DNA of 64,000 nt from Streptomyces avidinii. Lineage in GTDB: Bacteria; Actinomycetota; Actinomycetes; Streptomycetales; Streptomycetaceae. The notes below the pieces were generated by a model. It worked only from the letters and a program-made list of their open reading frames with translations, had not been told where the DNA came from and did no database searches. The DNA is taken from NCBI RefSeq assembly GCF_014650695.1, contig NZ_BMVL01000004.1:484043-548042 (forward strand), read 5' to 3'. Shown here piece by piece: positions 27,819-35,435 of the stretch. Numbering within the stretch: the first letter of the stretch is position 1; every line of letters begins with the position of its first letter. The translations under genes and the position numbers were made by a program.

Positions 27819-28838
27819 ATGGGTGCTGTCGGTATTGCGATCGAGCTGGACGCGGGTGGGCGGAAGGTACGGCTGTCCAGCCCGGACAAGGTGTACTTCC
27901 CGGAGCGCGGCCTCACGAAGCGGCACGTCGCCGAGTACTACCTGGCGGTGGCGCCCGGCATCACGCGTGCCCTGCGCAACCGGCCGACGACGCTGGAGCG
28001 CTTTCCGGACGGGGTGGAGGGCGAGTCCTTCTTCCAGAAGCGGGCACCGAAGAACCTTCCCGACTGGATCCCCACCGCCCACATCGCCTTCCCGAGCGGC
28101 CGCACGGCCGACGAGATCTGCCCGACCGAACCGGCCGCCGTCCTGTGGGCGGCCAACCTGGGCTGCCTCACCTTCCACCCCTGGCCGGTGCGGCGCGAGG
28201 ACACCGACCGTCCCGACGAGCTCCGGATCGACCTGGACCCGCAGCCGGGCACCGACTACCACCACGCGGTGGCGGCCGCCCACGAACTGCGCGCCCTGCT
28301 GGAGGAGCTGGGCCTGCGCGGCTGGCCCAAGACCTCGGGCGGCCGCGGGCTGCACGTCTTCGTGCCGATCGAGCCGCGCTGGACCTTCACCGAGGTCCGG
28401 CGGTGTGCCATCGCCCTGGGCCGGGAACTGGAACGCCGCATGCCGGGAAAGGTCACGACGGCCTGGTGGAAGGAGGAGCGCGGCGAGCGGATCTTCGTCG
28501 ACTACAACCAGACGGCGCGCGACCGCACGATCGCCTCCGCCTACTCCGTCCGCCCGCGCCCGCACGCCCCGGTGTCGGCGCCGCTGCGCTGGGACGAGGT
28601 GGACGACGCGGAGCCGCGCGACTTCGACATCGTGACGATGCCGGCGCGCTTCGCCGAACTGGGCGACCTGCACGCGGACATGGACGAGCACGCCTTCGCC
28701 CTGGACACGGTACTGGAGCTCGCCGCCCGCGACGAGCACGAGCACGGCCTGGGCGATATGCCCTACCCCCCGGACTATCCGAAGATGCCGGGCGAACCCA
28801 AGCGCGTCCAGCCCAGCCGGGCGAAGCACGAGGACTGA
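27819..28838 (+). CDS. LigD-type DNA primase-polymerase (PolD)
   Basis: 339 aa. Matches the archaeo-eukaryotic primase-like polymerase domain of LigD: metal-binding DLDPQPG with Asp138 and Asp140, His179 in SGGRGLHVF, and the EERGERIFVDYNQTARDRTIASAYSVR region. Such enzymes fill gaps with ribo- or deoxyribonucleotides during non-homologous end joining. Here the polymerase is a separate gene, divergent from its ligase, as is common in Streptomyces. The start is ATG 27819; the frame runs upstream through the ligase gene but is not coding there. Confidence 0.92.
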   Translation: MGAVGIAIELDAGGRKVRLSSPDKVYFPERGLTKRHVAEYYLAVAPGITRALRNRPTTLERFPDGVEGESFFQKRAPKNLPDWIPTAHIAFPSGRTADEICPTEPAAVLWAANLGCLTFHPWPVRREDTDRPDELRIDLDPQPGTDYHHAVAAAHELRALLEELGLRGWPKTSGGRGLHVFVPIEPRWTFTEVRRCAIALGRELERRMPGKVTTAWWKEERGERIFVDYNQTARDRTIASAYSVRPRPHAPVSAPLRWDEVDDAEPRDFDIVTMPARFAELGDLHADMDEHAFALDTVLELAARDEHEHGLGDMPYPPDYPKMPGEPKRVQPSRAKHED

Positions 28839-28893
28839 CGCGCGGCTCCGCGGTCAGGCTGGGATTCGTCACTCTGAGCCGACTGCTGTGGGG

Positions 28894-29244
28894 TCACAGG
28901 CTGTGGGCGATGGGGTGCAGCGGTTCGTACAGCGGGAGTTCGGCCCCACTGGGGAGCCGGATCGCAGTCAGTTTGCCCCAGCGCTGCTCGCTGAGCGGAC
29001 GGGTGATCTCGACGCCCTGCGCCCGGAACTCGCCGAGCTGGGCATCGAGGTCGTCGCACATCAGGAAGAACTCGTGCTGGGGCGGGCCGTCGGTCGGGTG
29101 CACGGCCACCTCGGCCGGGGGCAGCTTGAAGATGAGCCAGCCGCCGCCCGCGTCGACGCCGGGAAAGCCGAGGACGTCGCGGAGAAAGGCGCGGTCCGCC
29201 TCGGCGTCCTGGCTGTAGAGGATGACATGTGCGCCGCTGATCAT
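28894..29244 (-). CDS. VOC superfamily (glyoxalase-like) protein
   Basis: 116 aa, one VOC module. The beta-alpha-beta-beta-beta pattern is visible (GAHVILYSQDAEADRAFLRDVLGF, then GGWLIFKLPPAEVAVHP, then FFLMCDDLDAQLGEF and LPSGAELPLYEPLHP). Such proteins include metal-dependent lyases, dioxygenases and antibiotic-binding resistance proteins; the short length suggests a dimer. Start ATG 29244 follows AGGAG. It stands alone, so its substrate cannot be guessed. Confidence 0.82.
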   Translation of the reverse strand: MISGAHVILYSQDAEADRAFLRDVLGFPGVDAGGGWLIFKLPPAEVAVHPTDGPPQHEFFLMCDDLDAQLGEFRAQGVEITRPLSEQRWGKLTAIRLPSGAELPLYEPLHPIAHSL

Positions 29245-29406
29245 GGCTGGCTCCTGCCCCGTCGGCGTGCTGGCGGTCGTGGCCCCAGGGCATCCTGGCA
29301 CGCGCAGGTCCAGGAAGACCTTCTCCTGCGACGACACGACGACTGAATTGCACGACAACGGGGACAGTCGTCCGCTCGGCCGGGGCGGAGAGAAGGATAA
29401 AAACAA

Positions 29407-29420
29407 CACGAACGATCGTG
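29407..29420. promoter_or_regulatory. TetR-type operator before hydrolase
   Basis: CACGAACGATCGTG, inverted repeat with CACGA/TCGTG arms, 67 bases before the hydrolase ATG in an A-rich patch. It shares GAACG with the palindrome in front of the nearby tetR gene. Confidence 0.6.
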
Positions 29421-29487
29421 CTGATATCTTCTCATCGGCTCGCCATCGGCATCTGGCTGCCTCGAGGAGATTCCGGAGAACCCGCAC

Positions 29488-30379
29488 ATGCATCCCATGG
29501 CTTCACTCCTGAGCACCACCCTCAATGTCACGGCCCGGCTCGCCCCGGGGCTGGCAGGGCCCCGGGCCTTCGTGCTGTTCGTCCGGCCCCTCGGGCGGGC
29601 GCGGTTGCGGCCGGAGGAGGTCGATCTGATGGAGCGGGCCGAGCGCGGGCGGATGATCGTGTACGACACGGCCGTGACCACATATCGCTGGGGCGACGGG
29701 CCCCGCCCCGTTCTCGTCGTGCACGGCTGGTCCTCGCGCGCCTCGCGGTTCGCCGGGCTCATAGAGGCCCTACGGGCCCAGGGGCGCACCGTGATCTCCT
29801 TCGACGCCCCCGGGCACGGGGAGTCCGAGGGGCGTGCCTCCACGATCCGCGACTACCGCGCCATCATCGGCCGACTGCACGCCGAGCACGGCGACTTCTC
29901 GGCAGTCGTGGCCCACTCCTTCGGCGTGCTCGCCGCCTTCTCCATGCTGCACGACGGTATGGGGGCCGACCGCGTCGTCGGTATCGGGGGCGTGGCCGAC
30001 TTCGGCTACCTCGTGGAACGCTTCCGCGCCGGACTGACTGGGCGAAGGAGTGGGGCGCGCCCTGCGCACGCATGTGGAACGCCGGCTTTTCCCCGGCGCC
30101 CCCGACATCTGGCAGCGTCTCGACGCCCGCCGTCGCTTCGCGGACATGCGGGCACCCATCCTGCTCGTCCACGACACGGACGACGACGTGATCGATCCCG
30201 CCCAGTCCCGCGCGATCGCCGCCGCCTACGGCCCGCAAGCCCGTCTGATCGAGACCACCGGTCTCGGCCATGGCCGTATCCTCGCGGACCCCGATGTCAT
30301 CGCGAGCGCGGTCGAGTTCGCCGTCTCGGAGGCCGCGCCTGCGCCTTCGCCTGCCCCAGCCGCCGCACGCCGCGCGTGA
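29488..30379 (+). pseudogene. Alpha/beta hydrolase, frameshifted
   Basis: The N-terminal half is in one frame from ATG 29488 (GGAGA upstream): VVHGWSSRASRF, then the nucleophile elbow AHSFG (Ser near residue 152). The C-terminal half is in the next frame: ILLVHDTDDDVIDPAQSRAIA with the acid Asp, and GLGHGRIL with the catalytic His, ending at 30379. The frames join at GGACTG-A-CTGGGC near 30037; removing one A restores a single protein of about 296 aa with a full Ser-Asp-His triad. It is either a real frameshift or a sequencing error. The uninterrupted first frame to 30405 has an Arg-rich tail of no meaning. Likely controlled by the convergent tetR gene. Confidence 0.85.
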
Positions 30380-30388
30380 GGGATGCGC

Positions 30389-31051
30389 TCAGGAGGACGA
30401 GCTGAACACAGGCGGTCGTTCCGGGAGTTCCTCCGGAGCGGCCGCCACCGCACGCAGCCGGCCGAGGATGCCACGGCCGGCCCGCTCGTACGCCAATGGG
30501 TCGCCGTGCAGCACGGAATGCGCGTTGGCCAGCTCCATCAGGGCCATCAGCTCGAAGGCGAGTTGCGGTACCGCGTCGGTGTCCTCCGGGCTCCCGAACC
30601 CGCCGGCCGGCCGCGCCTCGTCCAGCAGGCGCTCCACGTAACGGGTCCAGTCGGAGCGCACCTTGGCGATCTCGTCCCGCACCGGCCCGGGGCGCGCGTC
30701 GAACTCCGCGGAGACGGCGTAGAAGAAGCATCCACCGGGGAAGACCCGGCGCCGGGAGTAGTCGAGCCAGCGCTCGCACAGCCGCCACACCTTGGAAAGG
30801 CCGTCGGGGTCCCGGTGTACGGGCCGCACGACCTCGTTCAGGAAGACGTCCACGGCGGCACGGACGGTGGCGAGCTGGAGGTCCTCCTTCGAGCCGAAGA
30901 GAGCAAAGACCCCGCTCTTGCTCAGGCCGAGATCAGCGGCGATCTTCCCCAGCGACAGGCCTTCCAGGCCGTCCACGGAAGCGATGCTCATCGTCCGGTC
31001 GAGAACGGCCCGCCGCGTCTGGTTGCCGCGTTCCACGCGTCCGTCAGCCAT
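30389..31051 (-). CDS. TetR/AcrR-family regulator
   Basis: 220 aa. The N-terminal DNA-binding part (GLSLGKIAADLGLSKSGVFALFGSKEDLQLAT, about 30-63) is a TetR helix-turn-helix, and the remainder is a helical ligand domain with a CFFYAVSAEFDARPG loop resembling the TetR_C_6/YxaF class. It lies convergent and 9 bp from the hydrolase gene. A GAACG-type palindrome sits just before its own start and a related one before the hydrolase, so autoregulation and hydrolase control are likely. Start ATG 31051. Confidence 0.9.
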   Translation of the reverse strand: MADGRVERGNQTRRAVLDRTMSIASVDGLEGLSLGKIAADLGLSKSGVFALFGSKEDLQLATVRAAVDVFLNEVVRPVHRDPDGLSKVWRLCERWLDYSRRRVFPGGCFFYAVSAEFDARPGPVRDEIAKVRSDWTRYVERLLDEARPAGGFGSPEDTDAVPQLAFELMALMELANAHSVLHGDPLAYERAGRGILGRLRAVAAAPEELPERPPVFSSSS

Positions 31052-31065
31052 GCCACCATCTTACC

Positions 31066-31081
31066 GAACGCACGGTCGTTC
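31066..31081. promoter_or_regulatory. Palindrome before tetR
   Basis: GAACG-CACGGT-CGTTC, ending 15 bases upstream of the TetR start. Probable autoregulatory operator. Confidence 0.65.
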
Positions 31082-31212
31082 ACTCAGTGGGTGAGAGGCC
31101 CGCTGTCAGTGGGAGGTGCGATGCTCGGACGGTCGGTGCTTGTGCCCGGTCATGACCGCGTGTTGATCAGTCGTTGATCGGACGTCCATCCGCGGCGGCC
31201 AGTATCACCGGC

Positions 31213-31455
31213 ATGTCGATTAACACCACTACCGCAACCACTGACACCGCTTGGTACGAGCTCGCCCTGTGCGCCCAGACGGGTCCCGGCTTCTTCTTCC
31301 CGGAGCCCGGTTCCTCGCTCCGCGACGCGAAGCGGCTGTGCGGCGCGTGCGAGGGGCGGGCTGCGTGCCTGGAGTACGCCCTGTCCAATGACGAGCGTTT
31401 CGGAGTCTGGGGCGGCCTCTCGGAGTCCGAGCGCCTCGCCCTGCGTCGCCGCTGA
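31213..31455 (+). CDS. WhiB-like iron-sulfur regulator
   Basis: 80 aa, a short Wbl protein. The four [4Fe-4S] cysteines are Cys20, Cys43, Cys46 and Cys52 (C...LCGACEGRAAC), followed by the turn motif GVWGGLSESE and a basic end (LALRRR). Wbl proteins bind sigma factors and regulate development, redox response or antibiotic resistance. I chose ATG 31213, because residues before it in the open frame are not Wbl-like. It stands alone between tetR and the WXG100 operon. Which Wbl paralogue it is cannot be stated. Confidence 0.93.
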   Translation: MSINTTTATTDTAWYELALCAQTGPGFFFPEPGSSLRDAKRLCGACEGRAACLEYALSNDERFGVWGGLSESERLALRRR

Positions 31456-32037
31456 TCAGGTACGCGTCGCTTTCCCGCTGCCCCGAACCAACCCCACCCG
31501 CCGCGCAAGCTCGAACCCCTCGCCACCGCACTCCTCCCGGCGCGGCGTGTGGGGTACGACGCGCACGGGGTAGTGCCCGCCGACGGGCGATACGACCCCG
31601 CCGAAGCGGGGGTCACCTGCGAACCAGATCCGGTCCGGGTGGTTGTCTTCCAGCGTCGCGAGCGGTACGGGCAGGGGGATGATCCGGAACATGGCCGTGA
31701 TGTTCTCCGCGAACGGGATGGCAACGGTCGCGGGACTTCCGGGCGGCCTGCGCTGGTGCCGACATGGCAACTCGCGCCACGGGTATGCCTGGAGCACTGC
31801 AGCGACACGGCGCCGCCGGAAGTAGGCGATGACCACCCAGGGAAACAGGGGCGCCGCCAGCATGGTCATCAGCGCGAAGGCCAACCCTGCGTGCGGAACG
31901 AGGCCGATGCAGGTCAGGGCAGTCGCCGGCGGGCCGCCGAGGCTCAGCACCCATCCGAGGCGCCGGAGGGTCAACCGCTTGTAGCCGACCACTGTCGGCG
32001 GGTGGTCCCAGGCAGCCTTGGTGAGCGTGACGCTCAT
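31456..32037 (-). CDS. Two-helix membrane protein of the WXG100 operon
   Basis: 193 aa. Two hydrophobic helices at about 27-47 and 50-72 (VLSLGGPPATALTCIGLVPH and LAFALMTMLAAPLFPWVVIAYF), then a cytoplasmic domain of about 120 residues with no known family. It overlaps the upstream gene by ATGA. As last gene of the operon it may help secrete, tether or neutralise the WXG100-type proteins; none of this is shown. It ends directly beside the whiB-like gene. Confidence 0.7.
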   Translation of the reverse strand: MSVTLTKAAWDHPPTVVGYKRLTLRRLGWVLSLGGPPATALTCIGLVPHAGLAFALMTMLAAPLFPWVVIAYFRRRRVAAVLQAYPWRELPCRHQRRPPGSPATVAIPFAENITAMFRIIPLPVPLATLEDNHPDRIWFAGDPRFGGVVSPVGGHYPVRVVPHTPRREECGGEGFELARRVGLVRGSGKATRT

Positions 32038-32654
32038 CGGAGTACCTCCAGGATGCGTGAGGTCCCGGCGGCCGTCGGCACACTCGGGTCGGGGTCGGTG
32101 AACTGGAGGGTGTGAGCCACCGCTTCGAGGATGTCCGTGTAGGCGCCGGCGTGTTGGCTGGAGGCGCTGGTCAGATCGAGGACCAACAAGTGAAGCGCAT
32201 CCGGATGGACGGTCGTGATCCTGGCCTGAAACAGGTGATGCTCGATTTCGGGCACGGAAATGGTCCCGGCAACCAGACAGCATGGAAGAGTCGAAGGCAG
32301 GTCGATGAACCTGCGTACGGCGCTGGTCCACAGGGATGAGCGGGCGATGGCGAGAGCCGTACGCGCCACGGCGAGCCGGGGGTTGGGTTGCTCGACCCGC
32401 CGGATCGTCAGGGAGAACAGCGAGGTGGAGACTCCGACCGGCTCCTCGGGATGGAAGCCGAGTGCGGTGTGCACGACATCGTGCCCCTTGAGATCCTCGA
32501 GGCCGTCCATGAGCTGGGACAGGTCCCGTTGGGCAGCGGTGCTTCCCAGGGCTTCCGCGAACGCTTCCAGGGACGACGCGTCGCCAGGGCCGATGTCATG
32601 GAAGCCCGGAGGCAGGCGGAACCAGACCGGCGGGATGTTGCCGTCCTGTGTCAT
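32034..32654 (-). CDS. Unknown cytoplasmic protein of the WXG100 operon
   Basis: 206 aa, mixed alpha/beta, no signal or membrane helix. Motif-like segments are PPVWFRLPPGFHDI at the start and a long strand-rich middle (HHLFQARITTVHPDALHLLVLDLTS). I do not recognise the family. It overlaps both neighbours by ATGA. In type VII loci the genes beside WXG100 substrates are often chaperones or immunity proteins, so either is possible. Confidence 0.75.
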   Translation of the reverse strand: MTQDGNIPPVWFRLPPGFHDIGPGDASSLEAFAEALGSTAAQRDLSQLMDGLEDLKGHDVVHTALGFHPEEPVGVSTSLFSLTIRRVEQPNPRLAVARTALAIARSSLWTSAVRRFIDLPSTLPCCLVAGTISVPEIEHHLFQARITTVHPDALHLLVLDLTSASSQHAGAYTDILEAVAHTLQFTDPDPSVPTAAGTSRILEVLR

Positions 32655-33784
32655 GGCCTCATCGCCGACCACACGTGGCCCGATTTCCTGATGGCCGAAG
32701 GAGTGTCGTCGAGGACCCCTCGGGTGCCGTCCAACGCCGTCGAGCCGTGTTCGACCGCTTCGCTGTCGGAGCCGTAGTCCATGCCGGCAGTCAGCGCACC
32801 CGTACCTGCCACCGCCACCCCCACCCGGTCTCTGGCTTCTTGAGTCGATGACCGCATGGCCCATCCGGTGAGGGGGCTGTCCAGCTGCCGCAGTTCGTCG
32901 GAGGTGGACCATGCTGTCTGCCTGAACGCGGTTGCACCAGGTGCCAGCCCGACCACGGCGCTGCTCTCGGGGGCCGCGGCCATCGCCGCCCGGGCAGCTG
33001 CCGTGCCCGCCTTGGCGCCGGAGGCGACCGCTGCAACACCCGGTACCGCGCCGACAGCATCACCGAGCAGTGTCACGCTGCTCTTCCAGAAGTCCGCGTC
33101 GAACTGGCCCTTCGTGAAGCCGTCGGTCAGCGACTTGCGGAATTTCGGGTCCGAGGAGTGCATGGCCAGGGCTGCCAGCGAAAGGCCGCTCCCAACGAGC
33201 ATGATCGCGAGCCCTGCCGGCGGGCAGGCGAGTGCCACCAAGGCGCCTACGAATCCGAGCATCGCCGACGCGTTCGACATCGCGTCCGCCGGGTCATCGA
33301 CGATCTTGTTCCAGATGGAGGCCAGCAGGCCCGGTTCCTTCGGGGCCAGGCGGTCCGTCGCCGCGTTCAGGGTCTGCGCCACCCGGCGGGCCGCCTCTCC
33401 GTGCTCGGCGGCGAGTTCGCGGGCCAGGCGGCGGGCATCCGCCAGGGCCTCGTCGGTCTTCGCCGCCGCGGCCTGGGTCTCGTACCGGGTGGCCAGTGCG
33501 CGGTGGGAGACCAGGGTGTCGTGCCACCCCGTGAGCCGGCGGGCCGCCTCCGCGAGGGAGGTGTGGGCCGAGCCCAGGTAGCGGGGGAGGTCCTTCGAGA
33601 GTGAGGCCCGGAAGGCGGTGGCGGCCTCGCCCTGCCACGCCGCGCTGTGGGAGACCAGATCCTTCACCACCCGGGAGGCTTCCCCGAGGGAGGTGGCCGA
33701 GGCGCTGAGTTTCTTGGCCAGGGCCAGTACCGCGGCGGGATTCCCGGGGGCCGGGTCGAAGCCCAGCGCCGCGTGCTCAGCCAT
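32651..33784 (-). CDS. WXG100-like T7SS-secreted protein, large
   Basis: 377 aa. The N-terminal 120 residues form a helical hairpin with Trp50-Gln-Gly52 in SAAWQGEAA, the WXG signature of type VII secretion substrates. A coiled region follows to about 160. Residues 165-215 are hydrophobic and glycine-rich (MLGFVGALVALACPPAGLAIMLVGSGLSLAALAM), then an Ala/Gly-rich part and a C-terminal 90 residues without recognised toxin motif. This matches the putative T7SS-secreted proteins of actinobacteria. It overlaps the preceding small gene by eight bases. Confidence 0.78.
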   Translation of the reverse strand: MAEHAALGFDPAPGNPAAVLALAKKLSASATSLGEASRVVKDLVSHSAAWQGEAATAFRASLSKDLPRYLGSAHTSLAEAARRLTGWHDTLVSHRALATRYETQAAAAKTDEALADARRLARELAAEHGEAARRVAQTLNAATDRLAPKEPGLLASIWNKIVDDPADAMSNASAMLGFVGALVALACPPAGLAIMLVGSGLSLAALAMHSSDPKFRKSLTDGFTKGQFDADFWKSSVTLLGDAVGAVPGVAAVASGAKAGTAAARAAMAAAPESSAVVGLAPGATAFRQTAWSTSDELRQLDSPLTGWAMRSSTQEARDRVGVAVAGTGALTAGMDYGSDSEAVEHGSTALDGTRGVLDDTPSAIRKSGHVWSAMRP

Positions 33785-34079
33785 GCGCGGCCGCCGCCCT
33801 GAGGAAGGCCGCGCGGATGGCCTGGTCCAGCTCCGCGTACTCCGCGGCGCTGCGGTCCACGCCCTCCCGTACGGCCTTGACGCGTTTGGTCAGCTCCCGG
33901 GTGCCGTGGGCCCACCGGTCCTGGAAGCCGTCACATGCCGAGTCGAGGTCCGCCGTGCCCAGCTGGTCGGGCCGTACGTGGTCCAGCGCGCGGCGGGCGT
34001 CCCGCAGGGAGGCCAGCGAGGAGTCCAGGACGCGCGTCAGACGGGTCAGCTGGTCGATGTCCACCTGGAGCGAGGTCAT
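33777..34079 (-). CDS. Small WXG100-like protein
   Basis: 100 aa, entirely helical. The central turn is Trp56-Ala-His-Gly (FQDRWAHGTREL), a relaxed WXG motif, with heptad-like leucines on both sides. Such proteins dimerise with a second WXG100 partner and guide it to an ESX-type secretion system. The next gene encodes a larger WXG protein, overlapping by eight bases, which is the likely partner. ATG 34079 chosen; the frame further up to 34118 has no ribosome site. Confidence 0.75.
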   Translation of the reverse strand: MTSLQVDIDQLTRLTRVLDSSLASLRDARRALDHVRPDQLGTADLDSACDGFQDRWAHGTRELTKRVKAVREGVDRSAAEYAELDQAIRAAFLRAAAAHG

Positions 34080-34151
34080 GACGCGAAACCCTGGCAGAGC
34101 GCGGCTCTGCCAGGGCAATCGGCGTCACTCGCCCGAGCGAGCGGAAATCGG

Positions 34152-35123
34152 TCAGCCCTTGCGGGCGGCGAGGCGCGCGGCGCGGGCGGCGAGCTTCTCG
34201 TCGAACTTGCGGGCTTCGGAGTCCAGGCCGTTCATGAACAGCCCGAGCTCCTCCTGGGCCTTCTGGCCCTCGGGGCCGAGGCCGTCGATGTCCATGATCT
34301 TCAGGAAGCGGATCACCGGGCTCAGCACGTCGTCGTGGTGGATCCGCAGGTTGTAGACCCCGCCGATCGCCATCTGCGCGGCCATCCGCTCGAAGCCGGG
34401 CATGCCGTGTCCGGGCATCCGGAAGTTGACGACGACGTCCCGCACGGCCTGCATGGTGAGGTCCGGGGCGAGCTCGAAGGCCGCGCCCAGCAGGTTGCGG
34501 TAGAAGACCATGTGCAGGTTCTCGTCCTGCGCGATGCGGGCCAGCATCCGGTCGCAGACCGGGTCACCGGACTGGTGGCCGGTGTTGCGGTGTGAGATGC
34601 GGGTCGCGAGCTCCTGGAAGGCCACGTACGCCACCGAGTGCAGCATGGAGTGGCGGTTGTCGGATTCGAAGCCCTCCGACATGTGCTGCATGCGGAACGC
34701 TTCCAGCTTGTCCGGGTCCACGGCGCGCGAGGCCAGCAGGTAGTCGCGCATCACGATGCCGTGGCGACCCTCCTCGGCGGTCCAGCGGTGCACCCAGGTG
34801 CCCCAGGCGCCGTTGCGGCCGAAGAGCGAGGCGATCTCGTGGTGGTAGCTGGGGAGGTTGTCCTCGGTCAGCAGGTTCACGACCAGCGCGATCTTGCCGA
34901 TGTCGGTGACCTTGGACTGCTGCGGGTCCCAGGCCTCGCCGTCCTCGAAGAAACCGGGGAAGTTCCGGCCTTCGCTCCACGGGACGTACTCGTGGGGCAT
35001 CCAGTCCTTGGTGACCTTCAGATGGCGGTTGAGTTCCTTCTCGACCACCTCTTCCAGCGCGAACAGCAGCTTGGCGTCCGTCCACGCCTCCGAGCTGCCG
35101 AGGTGGGGAGAGGTGATCGTCAC
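34152..35123 (-). CDS. Acyl-ACP desaturase (ferritin-like diiron)
   Basis: 323 aa, soluble. The two diiron motifs are EEGRH (117-121) and DENLH (200-204), the paired ExxH pattern of plant-type stearoyl-ACP desaturases and mycobacterial DesA proteins. It introduces a double bond into ACP-bound fatty acids using electrons from ferredoxin. GTG 35123 follows AGGAG seven bases upstream. Its promoter carries two adjacent palindromes, which suggests control by a TetR-type lipid regulator encoded elsewhere. Confidence 0.92.
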   Translation of the reverse strand: MTITSPHLGSSEAWTDAKLLFALEEVVEKELNRHLKVTKDWMPHEYVPWSEGRNFPGFFEDGEAWDPQQSKVTDIGKIALVVNLLTEDNLPSYHHEIASLFGRNGAWGTWVHRWTAEEGRHGIVMRDYLLASRAVDPDKLEAFRMQHMSEGFESDNRHSMLHSVAYVAFQELATRISHRNTGHQSGDPVCDRMLARIAQDENLHMVFYRNLLGAAFELAPDLTMQAVRDVVVNFRMPGHGMPGFERMAAQMAIGGVYNLRIHHDDVLSPVIRFLKIMDIDGLGPEGQKAQEELGLFMNGLDSEARKFDEKLAARAARLAARKG

Positions 35124-35151
35124 GGGTACTCCTGGGTGCAAAGCGAATTAC

Positions 35152-35181
35152 CTACGGTTCCGTAGCCTACGGAGTCGTAGG
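35152..35181. promoter_or_regulatory. Double palindrome upstream of desaturase
   Basis: CTACGG-TT-CCGTAG (35152-35165) is directly followed by CCTACG-GAGT-CGTAGG (35166-35181). Both share the CTACG core, so two dimers of one TetR-family regulator probably bind side by side, 29-58 bases before the GTG. Confidence 0.75.
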
Positions 35182-35340
35182 TTAAGCGTGACATCAAGGT
35201 CAGCCAAGCCCCGGGCAGGTGTATGTCTGGTTACATCCAGTTATCTACGCAGTTTATGGCGGCTCTGAGGGGCGGATGAAGGGGCAAAATCACGCCGTCA
35301 GGTGGTTCGAAACTTTTACTTTTGACGGCCTGAACGGGTT

Positions 35341-35393
35341 CCGCTTCGCCGCCGCCCGTGGCGTGCGGGTGTCCGCGGGCGGCGGTGAAGCGG
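35341..35393 (-). terminator. Terminator after the ABC-F gene
   Basis: Arms of 18 bases (35341-35358 and 35376-35393, one G-U) around a 17-base loop, 43 bases past the ABC-F stop on the minus strand. Confidence 0.7.
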
Positions 35394-35435
35394 CGGCGGC
35401 GAAGCGGCTGAGCGGCGGCGGGCGAGCCGTCTCGC

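Larger units (their letters stand above)
35124..35435. other. 312-bp gap: desaturase promoter and ABC-F terminator
   Basis: The left part is the desaturase control region with two palindromes (35152-35181). The middle (35220-35340) is comparatively A/T-rich and shows no gene. The right part is the hairpin 35341-35393 that ends the ABC-F gene. No reading frame here is convincing. Confidence 0.7.

Noticed and set aside
31174..31212. Longer start of the WhiB-like gene
   Set aside because: The added residues are not Wbl-like and the ATG at 31213 gives a normal short Wbl protein.
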